Source of the DNA: Herbiconiux sp. SALV-R1
Lineage (GTDB): Bacteria; Actinomycetota; Actinomycetes; Actinomycetales; Microbacteriaceae
Length of the DNA stretch: 64,000 bases
Assembly: GCF_013113715.1 (NCBI RefSeq)
Contig: NZ_CP053345.1
Span: 60,451 to 124,450 of the forward strand
Reading direction: 5' to 3'
The position numbers were made by a program, and so were the translations under genes. Under the pieces are notes generated by a model. The model saw only the letters and a list, made by a program, of their open reading frames with translations. It had not been told where the DNA came from and ran no database searches. Positions 1-8,741 of the stretch are shown one piece after another. Positions within the stretch are counted from its first letter, which is position 1. Each line of letters opens with the position of its first letter.

Positions 1-1
1 C

Positions 2-487
2 GGCTCCGTCGGGAACCGGGCCCCGCTGACCCGTGACGACGTCGTGGCGGCGGCACGAGTGATCGACGAGTTCTACGCCATCAGGGTGATGGACTCCGGG
101 AACCAACCCACCAGCTCGGCATTCGCCGGAGCGATCGAGACCACGGATGCCCTCGTCGTGCCGGTCCTGAACTCCGCCGATGTCGTCCTCGAGGCCATCG
201 CCATGCTCGACCGCCTCCGCTCCGAGTCACCCAAGGGCGCGCAGCTGGCAAACACGGCGATCATCGTCCGTCTCGTCGATGGCCGCCCGGAAAACCCGCA
301 GCTGGTCGCACGTCTGGACAACATCATCGACCGGGCCGCAGTCGGGGGAATGTTCACGATCCCCTACGACCCCCATATCGCCGAACGCGGCCAGATCACC
401 CTCAGCAAAGTCGCCCCGGCCACTAGGGCGGCATTTACCGCCGCCGCTGCCGCGGTGATCCAAACGATCCAGAAGAACACCAAGTAG
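2..487 (+). CDS. ParA/MinD-like ATPase, 5' end outside window
   Basis: The frame is open from base 2, so the gene begins upstream and only the C-terminal ~161 codons are visible; the GTG at 44 is internal. The visible part carries the ParA-type DSGN segment, a following 'ALVVPVLNSADVV' strand and the helix after it, as in the switch II half of ParA/MinD ATPases. The Walker A loop must lie upstream. ParA-like ATPases often open actinobacterial conjugation clusters, where they may position the secretion machinery or maintain the element. The next gene starts 18 bp downstream with the ribosome site AAGGAG, so it is probably the first visible gene of the transfer operon. The family call rests on the partial sequence only. 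Confidence 0.65.
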   Translation, partial: GSVGNRAPLTRDDVVAAARVIDEFYAIRVMDSGNQPTSSAFAGAIETTDALVVPVLNSADVVLEAIAMLDRLRSESPKGAQLANTAIIVRLVDGRPENPQLVARLDNIIDRAAVGGMFTIPYDPHIAERGQITLSKVAPATRAAFTAAAAAVIQTIQKNTK

Positions 488-505
488 GCCAGAAGGAGCA
501 ACCTC

Positions 506-817
506 ATGAGCGTCATCACCCGCGCCTTAGCGATCGACAACCCCATCGAAGGCGTCATCCCGGACTTCTCCATCTTCGGTGCCGAGTTCACCGCCCTCTG
601 GCAGAAAGTCCTTGCCGGCCTGTGGGGTCTGGCAATCATCTGCGCGATCGTCTTCCTTCTGATCAACGTCGCATCCATGGCCACCGCTTCGGCTGGAAGC
701 AACCCGGTCGAGTACAAAACCAGTCGCACCCGTGCGCTCGTCTCGGGGATTTCGCTCGGCATCCTCGCCGCCCTCGCCGTCATCGTGGGAGCGATCCTGG
801 CCGTCTTCGGAAGCTGA
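506..817 (+). CDS. Small two-helix membrane protein of the conjugation cluster
   Basis: A 103-residue protein with two clear hydrophobic helices, about residues 37-62 and 77-102, separated by a short charged loop. Size and topology match the VirB2/TrbC pilin-like or structural membrane proteins found just before the VirB6-like gene in actinobacterial type IV secretion clusters. The ATG at 506 has AAGGAG about 8 bp upstream. There is no obvious signal peptidase site, so a pilin role is inference from position and topology only. Confidence 0.6.
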   Translation: MSVITRALAIDNPIEGVIPDFSIFGAEFTALWQKVLAGLWGLAIICAIVFLLINVASMATASAGSNPVEYKTSRTRALVSGISLGILAALAVIVGAILAVFGS

Positions 818-822
818 CCCGC

Positions 823-1515
823 GTGGCCCGCACCGAAGCGCGCCCGCCGCGCAGGATCTGGCCCTGGTTCCTCGCCGGCGCCGCCGTCATCGCCGCCGCC
901 GTGATCGTGCTCGTCGTCACGCTCCGCCCCGTACCCACGGACGTCCCCGTCGACGCAGCACCACCACCGACGCCGACACCGACCAGCACCCTCGTGACCG
1001 ACGCAGAGCCCACGGGATGTCTCGGCGGCCCCGGCAGAGACGCGGACATGCTCCTCGCCGCACAAGCAGCAGCACCACACACCACCAACGGGGCCGTCGA
1101 AGTCGCCGCGGCAATGGTCCGCTGGACCTTCCGCTACCCGGGCCCTGACAGCGCCGAAGCGAACCAAGTGGGTGACGCGATCGTCGCATCAACGGCCTCT
1201 CCCGAGTTCGCTGACCTCGCCAGCGCGGCGGCCGCCAATCCGAACCCGTCGCGAGGCGTGGTTCCGGACGGGACTGAGTTCTACCTGTCCACGGTTCCCG
1301 GCGTTTGGCATGTCGAGTCTGCGGAGGCCAACCGAGCTGAAATCTCCATCGGTTCTGCGTACGTCATCGACGGCGCGCTCAGCCCGCAGCTCCGATCGGT
1401 TTCGACCTTTGAGCTCGTGTGGCAAGGCGGGATGTGGAAGCTTGAAGGTGGGTCGTTTTCCCGCTCCACTCAGGACCTCTACGCGATCGGCACCACCTTC
1501 ACTGGAGGTTGCTGA
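823..1515 (+). CDS. Membrane-anchored VirB8-like conjugation protein
   Basis: Start chosen at GTG 823, which has GGAAG at 809-813 and follows the preceding stop by 5 bp; the open frame extends further upstream but that part is Arg-rich shadow of the gene before. The 230-residue product has an Arg-rich cytoplasmic N-terminus, one transmembrane helix (about residues 15-35), a Pro/Thr-rich linker and an extracytoplasmic domain of about 170 residues ending in Cys. One membrane anchor plus an outer domain between the small membrane protein and the VirB6-like gene fits VirB8/TcpC-type proteins. I did not recognise a diagnostic motif. Its stop overlaps the next ATG (TGATG). Confidence 0.6.
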   Translation: MARTEARPPRRIWPWFLAGAAVIAAAVIVLVVTLRPVPTDVPVDAAPPPTPTPTSTLVTDAEPTGCLGGPGRDADMLLAAQAAAPHTTNGAVEVAAAMVRWTFRYPGPDSAEANQVGDAIVASTASPEFADLASAAAANPNPSRGVVPDGTEFYLSTVPGVWHVESAEANRAEISIGSAYVIDGALSPQLRSVSTFELVWQGGMWKLEGGSFSRSTQDLYAIGTTFTGGC

Positions 1516-2966
1516 TGGTTGTAGAAAAGCCAGAATGCACGAACCCGTTCGAGTGCGCCTCTGACGGCATCGGCGACGCCATCAACGGCGGGCGCGATGT
1601 GTTCGGATTCTTCTCGGATCCGTGGGGGAAGACGTTCGAGGCGATGCGTGACGCTTCGAAGAGCCTCGCGAACGACCTGCTGCCGGCGCTCACCTCCGCA
1701 ACCCTGCCCGATCTGACGGTCGACTGGTTCATCAGCGCCTACGCGATCTCCTTCGCTACCGCGATCCTCGTGATGATCGTCATCTTGCTCGCGCAGCTCG
1801 TGCGCACGGCACGAGGCCACCAGTCCGGACGGGCTCTCGCAGGGTCCCTTGGCCTCTACACGCCCCTGTTCCTGGGTGGGGCGATGTTCGGGCCACTGAT
1901 CGGGTGGATGCTTGTCGGCTTTTTCCACTCTCTCTCGAATGTGTTCATGAGCTGGGGCATCACAGGCAGTGTCGACGACACCATCAACGGGTTCCAGACC
2001 ATGCTCGACGAGGCTGACCCGACTGGCATGGCCGGGGGAGTGCCCGTCGCCGCGATTCTCATGGTGCTGATGCTGATCGGACTGCTGCTGGTCCTGTGCA
2101 TTCTGATCGTGCAGCTCGTCGCGCTCTACTTCATGGGTGTGATCGTGCCACTCGGAATCGTGTGGATCATCGACGAGAATCACCGCCGCTTCGGCCTGCG
2201 CGTCGTCGGCCTCTGGGTCGGCATCCTCGCCTCCCACCCGCTGTTGTTCCTTCTGCTCGGGGTGGCGTTTCAGATGATGGGCTCGAGCGTGAACACCTTC
2301 GGGAACAACGCCTCCCTCAAATCCCTCGTCAACCTGGTCGTTGCTGTCATCGCGCTGTTCATCGCTGCGTTCTCACCCCTGCTGTTGAAGAGCTTCGCGC
2401 CGGTCATCCCCCTGGGAACCGGTGGGAGTAACGGAGCTGGGAAGAATCCTGGCTCGTGGGGATCAGACAGTCTCAGCACAGTCACCGAGAAGCAACACCC
2501 CGAGGTCATCCAGCAGGCCGCGCCTACGAGCTCGTCCCAGGCCACACCTGCTGCGGCCGAAGCGCCCGCCGTCGTCGGGGCAGGGAGCGGGGGCCTCAGT
2601 GCGGCGGCCGCCGAACGTGTCGGCGGCTTCACCGGCGCCGTGGCCGGCCCGGCAACCGGTGCGAGCTCAGCGGGAACCAGCGCCGCATCCAGCGGTGTCG
2701 GAACGGCCGCCGGTGGCGCAGCGGCTGGCGTATCCGGCGCTGCAGCTGGTGTGGCAGGTGCGGGAGAAGGGATCGCGGCCGGGACCGCCGCTGTCGGCTC
2801 GGGGGAGTCCGCGACCGGTGCCGGGGCGGTGATCGGTGTCCCGACGTTGATCGCTGCGGGTGCGATCGCTGCCGGAGCGAAGGTGGGCGAGAAGGCGGTC
2901 GAGTTCACGGACGCGGCCGCGCAGCAGTCGCTGGACACGATGGATGACGAAGGAGAGGGCCTGTGA
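1515..2966 (+). CDS. VirB6/TrbL-like polytopic conjugation protein
   Basis: Start set at ATG 1515, 6 bp after GGAGG (1504-1508); a TTG at 1509 is possible but inside the ribosome-site spacing. The 483-residue protein has five or six long hydrophobic segments between about residues 70 and 300 and then about 180 residues that are almost only Ala, Gly, Ser, Thr and Val. This is the layout of actinobacterial TrbL/VirB6 channel components, whose low-complexity tails are variable. It overlaps the previous stop by one base and the next start by 4 bp (GTGA), so it is translated as part of the operon. Confidence 0.75.
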   Translation: MVVEKPECTNPFECASDGIGDAINGGRDVFGFFSDPWGKTFEAMRDASKSLANDLLPALTSATLPDLTVDWFISAYAISFATAILVMIVILLAQLVRTARGHQSGRALAGSLGLYTPLFLGGAMFGPLIGWMLVGFFHSLSNVFMSWGITGSVDDTINGFQTMLDEADPTGMAGGVPVAAILMVLMLIGLLLVLCILIVQLVALYFMGVIVPLGIVWIIDENHRRFGLRVVGLWVGILASHPLLFLLLGVAFQMMGSSVNTFGNNASLKSLVNLVVAVIALFIAAFSPLLLKSFAPVIPLGTGGSNGAGKNPGSWGSDSLSTVTEKQHPEVIQQAAPTSSSQATPAAAEAPAVVGAGSGGLSAAAAERVGGFTGAVAGPATGASSAGTSAASSGVGTAAGGAAAGVSGAAAGVAGAGEGIAAGTAAVGSGESATGAGAVIGVPTLIAAGAIAAGAKVGEKAVEFTDAAAQQSLDTMDDEGEGL

Positions 2967-4609
2967 GCACCGACCTACACAGCGACACCGCCCGCCACAT
3001 TGGCGGCGAATCCGCACACCGGTCCTTCTTCGGCGGCACCGTCTCCAGAACCCGCATCATCGGCCTCGGCGCCGCGTTCTTCGCGATGCTGCTCCTCACC
3101 CCACTGTTCGGCATCTGGGGTCTCACCATCGGCCTCGTCGGCGGGCTGACGGTGTTTTTCCTCACCCAGCGCACCCACCGCGGGTCGATCCTGGACCGGC
3201 GCACGAAGCGTGTGAGGTGGCGGTCGAGGGTCAAGACGGGCACGGACGCGTTCGAACCATTCGATGTTGCCGAGTGGGACCAGCGTGAACAGGCCGCCGC
3301 CCATGCCAAAGGCCGCGCGGAGAAGCGGGCGACCGCGCGGGCACTGACGGCGATGCGCGGGAACCCGGACGGTGCGGACGGGATGGGCTGGCTGCAGTGC
3401 GGGCCCAACGAGCCCGGCATCGCCTGGCACGCCCCTCTCGGTGAACAGCCGTACTTGTCGGTGACATTCAGTGCGACCGGGCAGGTGTCGGGGTCGGAGT
3501 CGTCCGCGAAACTCCGCCGCGCCGCCGAAGCGTTCGGCATGTTCCTCGCCTCCCGGGCGACACCGATGAACCTGGTGGGGGATGTGCAGATGACGACGCG
3601 GGTGCTGCCGGCGGACTCGGCGATGCAGGAATTCTGGGTACTCTCCGCCCTCGACCCGGACGCCCCCGCCGAAGCCGTCGCATCGTATGAGACGGTGCTG
3701 CGGCTGAACAGCGAAGACGCCATGGTGCAACGCCACTACTTCACCATCTCCTGGCCCCTCACCCCCGCGTTCCACGACACTGCCGCCAAGTACGGAGCCG
3801 GCCGGGACGGTTGGCGTCTGCTGATGCGGCAAGAGATAGCGTCCGCGCTCCGCGGCCTCACTGAAGCGCGCGTAGGCCAGGTCGAGGCCCTCACCGCACG
3901 TCGGCTCACGGCTGTGCTGCTGCATCAGCAAAACCCGTCCCGACCAATCGACCACGTCAAAGGAGTCGACCCCGCCAGGGTCGGGATCAGATCGCATGAC
4001 GAGTACTCCGCGCACGTCGTCGACGACGCAGACCCGGTCATGGGTAACCCCGTGCAGTGGTGGCACAGGACGGCAGCAATCCGGTCGGAGAACATGGCCA
4101 TGGGCGCCCGCCGTCAACTCTGGGCCCTGGACCTCCTGACCGGTTCCGACATCCGCTTCATCCGTACGCTCTCCTTCCACCTTCACCTCGTCCCCAAGGG
4201 TGAGGCGAAAGCAGCGACTGCGAAAGACGTCACCCGGGACAACGCAGACACGCTCGATGACGTCCAGAAGGGACGTGTCCAGAACGATGAGACGGCCGCC
4301 AACCTGTCGGCCGCGAAGGTTCGTGCCCGCGACTTGGCCCACGGATCTGCACACCACGGCGGTACCTGGATCGGGTACGTCACCATTACCGAACGTGACC
4401 GAGACGCGCTGATGCGCGCCTCCCGCGCGCTCGAGGAGACCTGCGCGACAGGTCTCGGCATCGAACGGCTCGAGTGGCAGGACTCCTACCAGGCCGCTGC
4501 GTCCGGGACGACCTGGCCTATCGGCCGTGGCCTCACCCCCGGCCGGGTGTCGGTCGGGTCACGGTTCATGAACGCCCTCGCGGGCAAGACCGAAAGGGAA
4601 GCCCTGTGA
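2963..4609 (+). CDS. SCO6880-family type IV secretion protein (PrgI-like N-terminus)
   Basis: GTG 2963 has AAGGAGAG upstream and overlaps the preceding stop. The 548-residue product begins with a soluble segment, then two adjacent transmembrane helices (about residues 30-75) as in PrgI-type proteins, followed by a ~450-residue cytoplasmic domain without a P-loop. This matches the SCO6880 family, which sits directly before the VirB4-type ATPase in actinobacterial conjugative elements. I infer that it supplies the membrane-anchored, N-terminal half of a split VirB4. It shares a 4-bp GTGA overlap with the ATPase gene. Confidence 0.75.
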   Translation: MSTDLHSDTARHIGGESAHRSFFGGTVSRTRIIGLGAAFFAMLLLTPLFGIWGLTIGLVGGLTVFFLTQRTHRGSILDRRTKRVRWRSRVKTGTDAFEPFDVAEWDQREQAAAHAKGRAEKRATARALTAMRGNPDGADGMGWLQCGPNEPGIAWHAPLGEQPYLSVTFSATGQVSGSESSAKLRRAAEAFGMFLASRATPMNLVGDVQMTTRVLPADSAMQEFWVLSALDPDAPAEAVASYETVLRLNSEDAMVQRHYFTISWPLTPAFHDTAAKYGAGRDGWRLLMRQEIASALRGLTEARVGQVEALTARRLTAVLLHQQNPSRPIDHVKGVDPARVGIRSHDEYSAHVVDDADPVMGNPVQWWHRTAAIRSENMAMGARRQLWALDLLTGSDIRFIRTLSFHLHLVPKGEAKAATAKDVTRDNADTLDDVQKGRVQNDETAANLSAAKVRARDLAHGSAHHGGTWIGYVTITERDRDALMRASRALEETCATGLGIERLEWQDSYQAAASGTTWPIGRGLTPGRVSVGSRFMNALAGKTEREAL

Positions 4610-6102
4610 GTACACACGCCGACACCACCCCCAAAACCGAACCCTCACATGCCGCACCCGTCGCAGCGCGGCGCTGGCACACGCTTCCGGTGTTGCGGGC
4701 GTTCGCGCCGCCGGTCGAGACCGCCGCGCGGATCGACACCACCACCGGTGAGGCCCGCGAGATCATCCCCTGGCAGCAACCCGGCGCCCGACTCCGCACC
4801 AAGCTCGGAGCAGCTCGCCGAGGCTTCTACGCCCCCGCCCTTCCGGGCGCTCCGACATCGACGCGGCAGGCCGAGATCCTCAACACCGCGATCATCGGCG
4901 CCCCCACCGGCACCAACGGTGTCGTCATCGGGCGGGACGTCCTGTCGCGGACGATGATCGCCCACGACCCCGTCACCGCCTACAACGCCACACCCCGCCT
5001 CGTCTCCTCCCCGAACGTCGTCGTGATCGGCGACGTAGGCTCCGGGAAATCGTCCCTGACAAAGACCGTGTACGTGATTAGGCCGCTGTTGCTGAACCGG
5101 CGGCGGGCGTGCGTGTTCGACAAGAAGGACCGCGGGGGAGAGGGAGAGTACGCGGAGCTCGCCCGCGCGTATGGGCACGAACCGATCAAGTTCGCCGTCG
5201 ACGGCACCGGCACCCGCCTGAACCTCCTCGACCCGATGGTCAGCCGCGGCACCGGCATGACCGGGCAGATGCAACTCCTGAACGTCGTCGCCCGCCTCGC
5301 CCGCGAAGACCAGGCCCTCAACGAATGGGAAGAAGAATCCCTCCGTGCCGCGCTACGCCGCACCGTCACCGAACGCGAGGACGGCCGCACCCCCACCCTC
5401 GCCGACGTCCTCCCGAACCTCTCCCGCGTCGCCGACATGACCGACTACGACGGCCTCTCGCCCCAAGCAATCGACGCTCTGCATCAGGCGGGCCTGTCGG
5501 TGCGGTTCACCCTGAACACGCTCCTGCAGGACTACGGCGGACTCCTCGACGGCGAGACGTCGAAGAACGTCGACCTTCGCGGGAAGCTCACCGCATTCGA
5601 TATCTCCCAGTTGCCCGATCAGGGGCCGGCGGTGCCGGCGGTGATGGCGATCGGACACATGTGGCTTCTTGGTCGGCTCCGCGAAGACCGGGGATGGGCC
5701 ACCAACTGCCTCTACGAAGAGGGCTGGCACATCGCCGCCGGCCCCTCCGCGCAGCTCGCCCGCTCCAACCAAAAACTCTCACGAGGCCTGGGCCTGTCGA
5801 ACGTGTTCGTGTTCCACAAAGGCACCGACATCCCGCCCGGATCGCCTGGCATGGCCATGATCCAAGAGGCCCAGACCGTGCACGTGCACCGGCAAACCCT
5901 CCGCGAAGACGCCCTCTGGGCCGCCGGAACGTTCGGGTTCGGGGCCGACACGGCCGGCCAGATCGAGCGCCTCGCTGACGGGCACCATATCTTCAAGTAC
6001 TCCTCCCGCCCGGAAACACTCGTGCAGCACATCCGGTCCCCGTGGGAGACCAGGATCACCGACACCGATGAAGCGTTCCGATCCGCCGGCGCCCTCGCCT
6101 GA
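4606..6102 (+). CDS. VirB4/TraC-type conjugation ATPase
   Basis: Start chosen at GTG 4606, overlapping the previous stop and preceded by GAAAGGGA; the open frame continues upstream to 4474 only as shadow. The 498-residue protein has a Walker A loop GDVGSGKSS at about residues 141-149 and a VirB4-like Walker B region in which the usual DEAW is YEEGW (about 370-374), followed by the family's Ser/Arg-rich stretch. VirB4 enzymes power substrate transfer and pilus assembly. It is shorter than canonical VirB4 (about 800 residues), consistent with the N-terminal part being carried by the upstream SCO6880-type gene. Confidence 0.8.
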   Translation: MSTHADTTPKTEPSHAAPVAARRWHTLPVLRAFAPPVETAARIDTTTGEAREIIPWQQPGARLRTKLGAARRGFYAPALPGAPTSTRQAEILNTAIIGAPTGTNGVVIGRDVLSRTMIAHDPVTAYNATPRLVSSPNVVVIGDVGSGKSSLTKTVYVIRPLLLNRRRACVFDKKDRGGEGEYAELARAYGHEPIKFAVDGTGTRLNLLDPMVSRGTGMTGQMQLLNVVARLAREDQALNEWEEESLRAALRRTVTEREDGRTPTLADVLPNLSRVADMTDYDGLSPQAIDALHQAGLSVRFTLNTLLQDYGGLLDGETSKNVDLRGKLTAFDISQLPDQGPAVPAVMAIGHMWLLGRLREDRGWATNCLYEEGWHIAAGPSAQLARSNQKLSRGLGLSNVFVFHKGTDIPPGSPGMAMIQEAQTVHVHRQTLREDALWAAGTFGFGADTAGQIERLADGHHIFKYSSRPETLVQHIRSPWETRITDTDEAFRSAGALA

Positions 6103-6108
6103 AGCCGT

Positions 6109-7194
6109 ATGGGCTGGAAACTACCCACCCTCGCCGCTGTCACCGTTGTGACGTTCACCGCGACCGCGGTGCTCTTCGGCATGGCCCCCGGCGCGTCCGC
6201 AGGCTGCGGCTCCGGAGTCGTCGACCCCGGAGCCGCAGGCGGCCAGTCAGTCGCCGGGTACTCGGGGGAGCAGCTCGAGAACGCAGGCATCATCATGAAC
6301 GCCGCCGCCGAGCTCGGCCTCCCCACCACGGCGCAGACCATCGGGGTGATGACCGCGATGGGGGAGTCCACACTCCGGAACCTCGACCACGGCGACAATG
6401 CCATCAACCCCGACGGCACCGTCGCTGACTCCGTCGGTCTGTTTCAGCAGCAGGAACGCGGCTATGGTCCCCTTGCTGACCGCATGGACCCGCACAAGGC
6501 AGCAACCGCGTTCTTCACCCGCCTGATGGGCGTCGACGAGTGGGAGACGATGGCGCCCACCCTGGCCGCGCACGCCGTGCAGATCAACGCCGACCCGAAC
6601 TACTACACGCCGTTCTACATACCCGCGACCGAGGTCGTGCAGACGCTCCTCTCAACCGGGGGAGCGGGGGAGTGCGCGATCGGCGGCGACGCAGTGCAGC
6701 TCGCGCAGCAGCTCGTCGACGCCGCCGACCAAGGCCGCCTCATCGGCTCCACCCCCGACCACATCAAAGAAATACGGTGGATCGCCCAAGGCCAGACCGT
6801 GCCCGACTGCGGCGTCGACGTCCGCATCCTCCAAGTGCTCGTCCTCGCCCTGCAGATCTTCGACCAAGTCGGGGTCTCCGACATCAACCGAAAATGCACC
6901 GGGCAGATCGAAGGCGCCGGCACCGCCTCCTCCCACTACTTCAACGGGGGTGGACTCGCCGTGGACTTCTACCGCCTCAACGGGCAAGGCGTCACCGGCG
7001 CCGACGGGAACTCCATCCGACTCATCACCGCCCTCGACCCCGTCATGCCCGCAGGTGCCCGCGTCGGCCAAGTCGACTGCCGCGCGTCCGCCGGCGCCAC
7101 CGTGTCCACGACGAACTTCACCCAGTTCGAAGACAGCTGCAACCACCTCCACATCGACGTCGGCTTCACCGACGGACAACTAACCACCAACTGA
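6109..7194 (+). CDS. Exported peptidoglycan hydrolase: lytic transglycosylase-like plus M15-like domains
   Basis: 361 residues. An N-terminal signal peptide (residues 1-31, Ala-x-Ala cleavage region) is followed by a lysozyme-like domain, residues ~45-190, with the conserved helix 'GVMTAMGEST' (candidate catalytic Glu86) and the 'SVGLFQQ' motif. A second domain (~205-361) contains an 'SSHYFNGGGLAVDF' segment and 'NHLHID' (His346, His348), as in zinc M15/VanY-type peptidases. Conjugation clusters carry such enzymes to open the wall locally for the channel, equivalent to VirB1/Orf14. It starts 6 bp after the ATPase gene without a strong ribosome site, so coupling is likely. Confidence 0.8.
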   Translation: MGWKLPTLAAVTVVTFTATAVLFGMAPGASAGCGSGVVDPGAAGGQSVAGYSGEQLENAGIIMNAAAELGLPTTAQTIGVMTAMGESTLRNLDHGDNAINPDGTVADSVGLFQQQERGYGPLADRMDPHKAATAFFTRLMGVDEWETMAPTLAAHAVQINADPNYYTPFYIPATEVVQTLLSTGGAGECAIGGDAVQLAQQLVDAADQGRLIGSTPDHIKEIRWIAQGQTVPDCGVDVRILQVLVLALQIFDQVGVSDINRKCTGQIEGAGTASSHYFNGGGLAVDFYRLNGQGVTGADGNSIRLITALDPVMPAGARVGQVDCRASAGATVSTTNFTQFEDSCNHLHIDVGFTDGQLTTN

Positions 7195-7217
7195 CCAGCA
7201 CGAGAAAGAAGCACACC

Positions 7218-7343
7218 GTGTTCGTCGCCGACACCGCCGGCTCACTCATCACCGCTATCGCCCTCACCCTCGTCACCGCAGCCGTGATCCTCTACCTCCT
7301 GCACTGGATCATCCGCTCCGCCGTGAGCTCCGCGCTTCGATGA
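7218..7343 (+). CDS. 41-residue single-helix membrane protein
   Basis: GTG 7218 follows GAAAGAAG at suitable spacing and 23 bp after the hydrolase stop. The product is essentially one transmembrane helix ('LITAIALTLVTAAVILYLL') with a short N-terminus outside and a basic C-terminal end. It is too small for family assignment. Position at the end of the visible transfer operon suggests an accessory membrane component. Confidence 0.45.
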   Translation: MFVADTAGSLITAIALTLVTAAVILYLLHWIIRSAVSSALR

Positions 7344-8063
7344 CACCACATCTGGCTCGAGCAACGACGCAACCTCCCTCCCGGACCAACCGGAGCCATC
7401 GGCAATGACCCACACGACTGAACCCACCCCACCGAGGGCAAAGCGCACCGCGCGCGGCAGCTCCAGAACACCCCGCGGCCGTGGCAGCGGTCGTCATAAG
7501 GCACCACTAAGCGGCGCGGGAAAAACGCGGCTTTCACCTGTCTGGCCGTTCACGGTAGCTCGCTTCCAGCACTCCGTTCCGACCGTCCCGAACGTGCCCA
7601 GGGGCTTATTTCGCCCGGCACCGTCGGCACTGCGCGCCTCACGCTCGCACCCGAATCTCATGCCAGACAGGCAAAAGAAATGTTGATGAAGGGAAAGGGC
7701 AGTGTAGTGCGCGGCCGCTTCTAGGGCGTCAAGCTCATCCAGATAGACGCCCAGAATCTCCGCGAACGTCTCCGAAGCCACTACAACAACCCAAACATCC
7801 GTTCGCATATACAACTGTGGAAGTGAGACACTCGCGGCCCCTTGACAGGCGCGGACGGGGTGACTCACCCTCATCGCCGTGGCGTCGCGGAGGCAAATGC
7901 GGCAGCAGGGCGCCATGCGTTCTACATCATGAACGAGTCCCTGGTCAGGCTCGACTCGTTAACGCGCACCGATGTGGTGCCCCGGCGGATTCGTGACCGG
8001 CGAATTCTGTTCGTTTGGGCGTCCTTTGGGGCAGCTGACAGAGTTGCGGTGACCCCGAAGCCC
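7344..8063. other. Intermodule region without a convincing gene; possible element boundary
   Basis: This 720-bp stretch separates the conjugation genes from the metal-resistance module. A frame opening at ATG 7405 starts like a typical basic leader ('MTHTTEPTPPRAKRTARG') but after about 7500 composition changes to a shadow-like, Cys/Pro/Arg/His-rich translation. I read this as the 5' stub of a further transfer gene cut by insertion or deletion near 7495-7510 (weak). A minus frame 7494-7808 ('MRTDVWVVVVASETFAEILG...') has a protein-like start but no ribosome site and no recognised family. No tRNA or clear direct repeat was found. Confidence 0.3.
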
Positions 8064-8741
8064 TCAGTGGTGGTGGCCTTCGTCTTTGTGGTCGTCGTCC
8101 TCGAGGAGCATGCCGACTGAGGTGGCGCAAGCATCGCCCTTCCAGGCTTGGATGCCCTCGCGGATCGCAAAGATGACGATCACGAGAGCGGCGATCGGGT
8201 CGGCCCACCACCATCCGAAGAGCGTGTTCAGGAGGAGGCCGATGAGGACGGCGGCCGAGAGGTAGGTGCAGATCAGCGTCTGCTTCGAGTCGGCGATTGC
8301 TGTCGCGGAGCCGAGTTCGCGTCCGGTGCGTCGTTCCGCGAGCGAGAGGAACGGCATGATGACGACGCTGAGAGCGGTGAGGACAATCCCGACGGTGCTG
8401 TGCTCGATGTCGACCGCTTGGGTGAGGGTCAGGATGGCGTTGGCGCCGACGTAGAGGGCGAGAGCGAAGAACGCGAGAGCGATGACGCGGAGGGTGCCCT
8501 TCTCCCAGCGCTCGGGGTCTTTGCGGGTGAACTGCCAAGCAACGGCTGCAGCGGAGAGCACTTCGATTGTGGAGTCGAGGCCGAAACCGATCAGGGCTCC
8601 GGATGAGGCTGCGGTGCCGGCCGCGATCGCGATGATCGCCTCGATCAGGTTGTAGCCGATCGTGATGGCGACGATCAGGCGGATGCGCTTCTGCAGCACC
8701 GCCTTTCGGTCATGGTTTGGGCGTTCGGTTGTGGTGGTCAC
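8064..8741 (-). CDS. Cation diffusion facilitator (CDF) family efflux protein
   Basis: 225 residues with about six transmembrane helices. The CDF core is visible: 'GFGLDSTIEVLSA' in helix 2 and 'AIADSKQTLICTYLSAA' in helix 5 supply the metal-site acidic residues. The C-terminus is short and ends in an acidic-histidine cluster, EDDDHKDEGHHH, a probable metal-binding tail instead of the usual cytoplasmic domain. It overlaps cmtR by 4 bp (ATGA), so it is the effector gene of a metal-responsive operon. Likely exports Cd, Zn, Pb or Co in exchange for protons; the ion cannot be fixed from sequence. Confidence 0.85.
   Translation of the reverse strand: MTTTTERPNHDRKAVLQKRIRLIVAITIGYNLIEAIIAIAAGTAASSGALIGFGLDSTIEVLSAAAVAWQFTRKDPERWEKGTLRVIALAFFALALYVGANAILTLTQAVDIEHSTVGIVLTALSVVIMPFLSLAERRTGRELGSATAIADSKQTLICTYLSAAVLIGLLLNTLFGWWWADPIAALVIVIFAIREGIQAWKGDACATSVGMLLEDDDHKDEGHHH

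Noticed and set aside
2500..2940. Repetitive Ala/Gly/Ser-coding stretch as a DNA repeat
   Set aside because: Low-complexity tail of the VirB6/TrbL-like protein; no regular repeat unit at the DNA level.
2975..4357. Long antisense frame of 460 codons opposite the SCO6880-type gene
   Set aside because: High-GC third-position shadow: Gly/Arg/Val/His-rich, while the plus strand has a clear family match, start and ribosome site.
7494..7808. Minus-strand frame with protein-like beginning ('MRTDVWVVVVASETF')
   Set aside because: No ribosome site, no recognised domain, and the second half reads as noise; kept only as a remark in the region entry.
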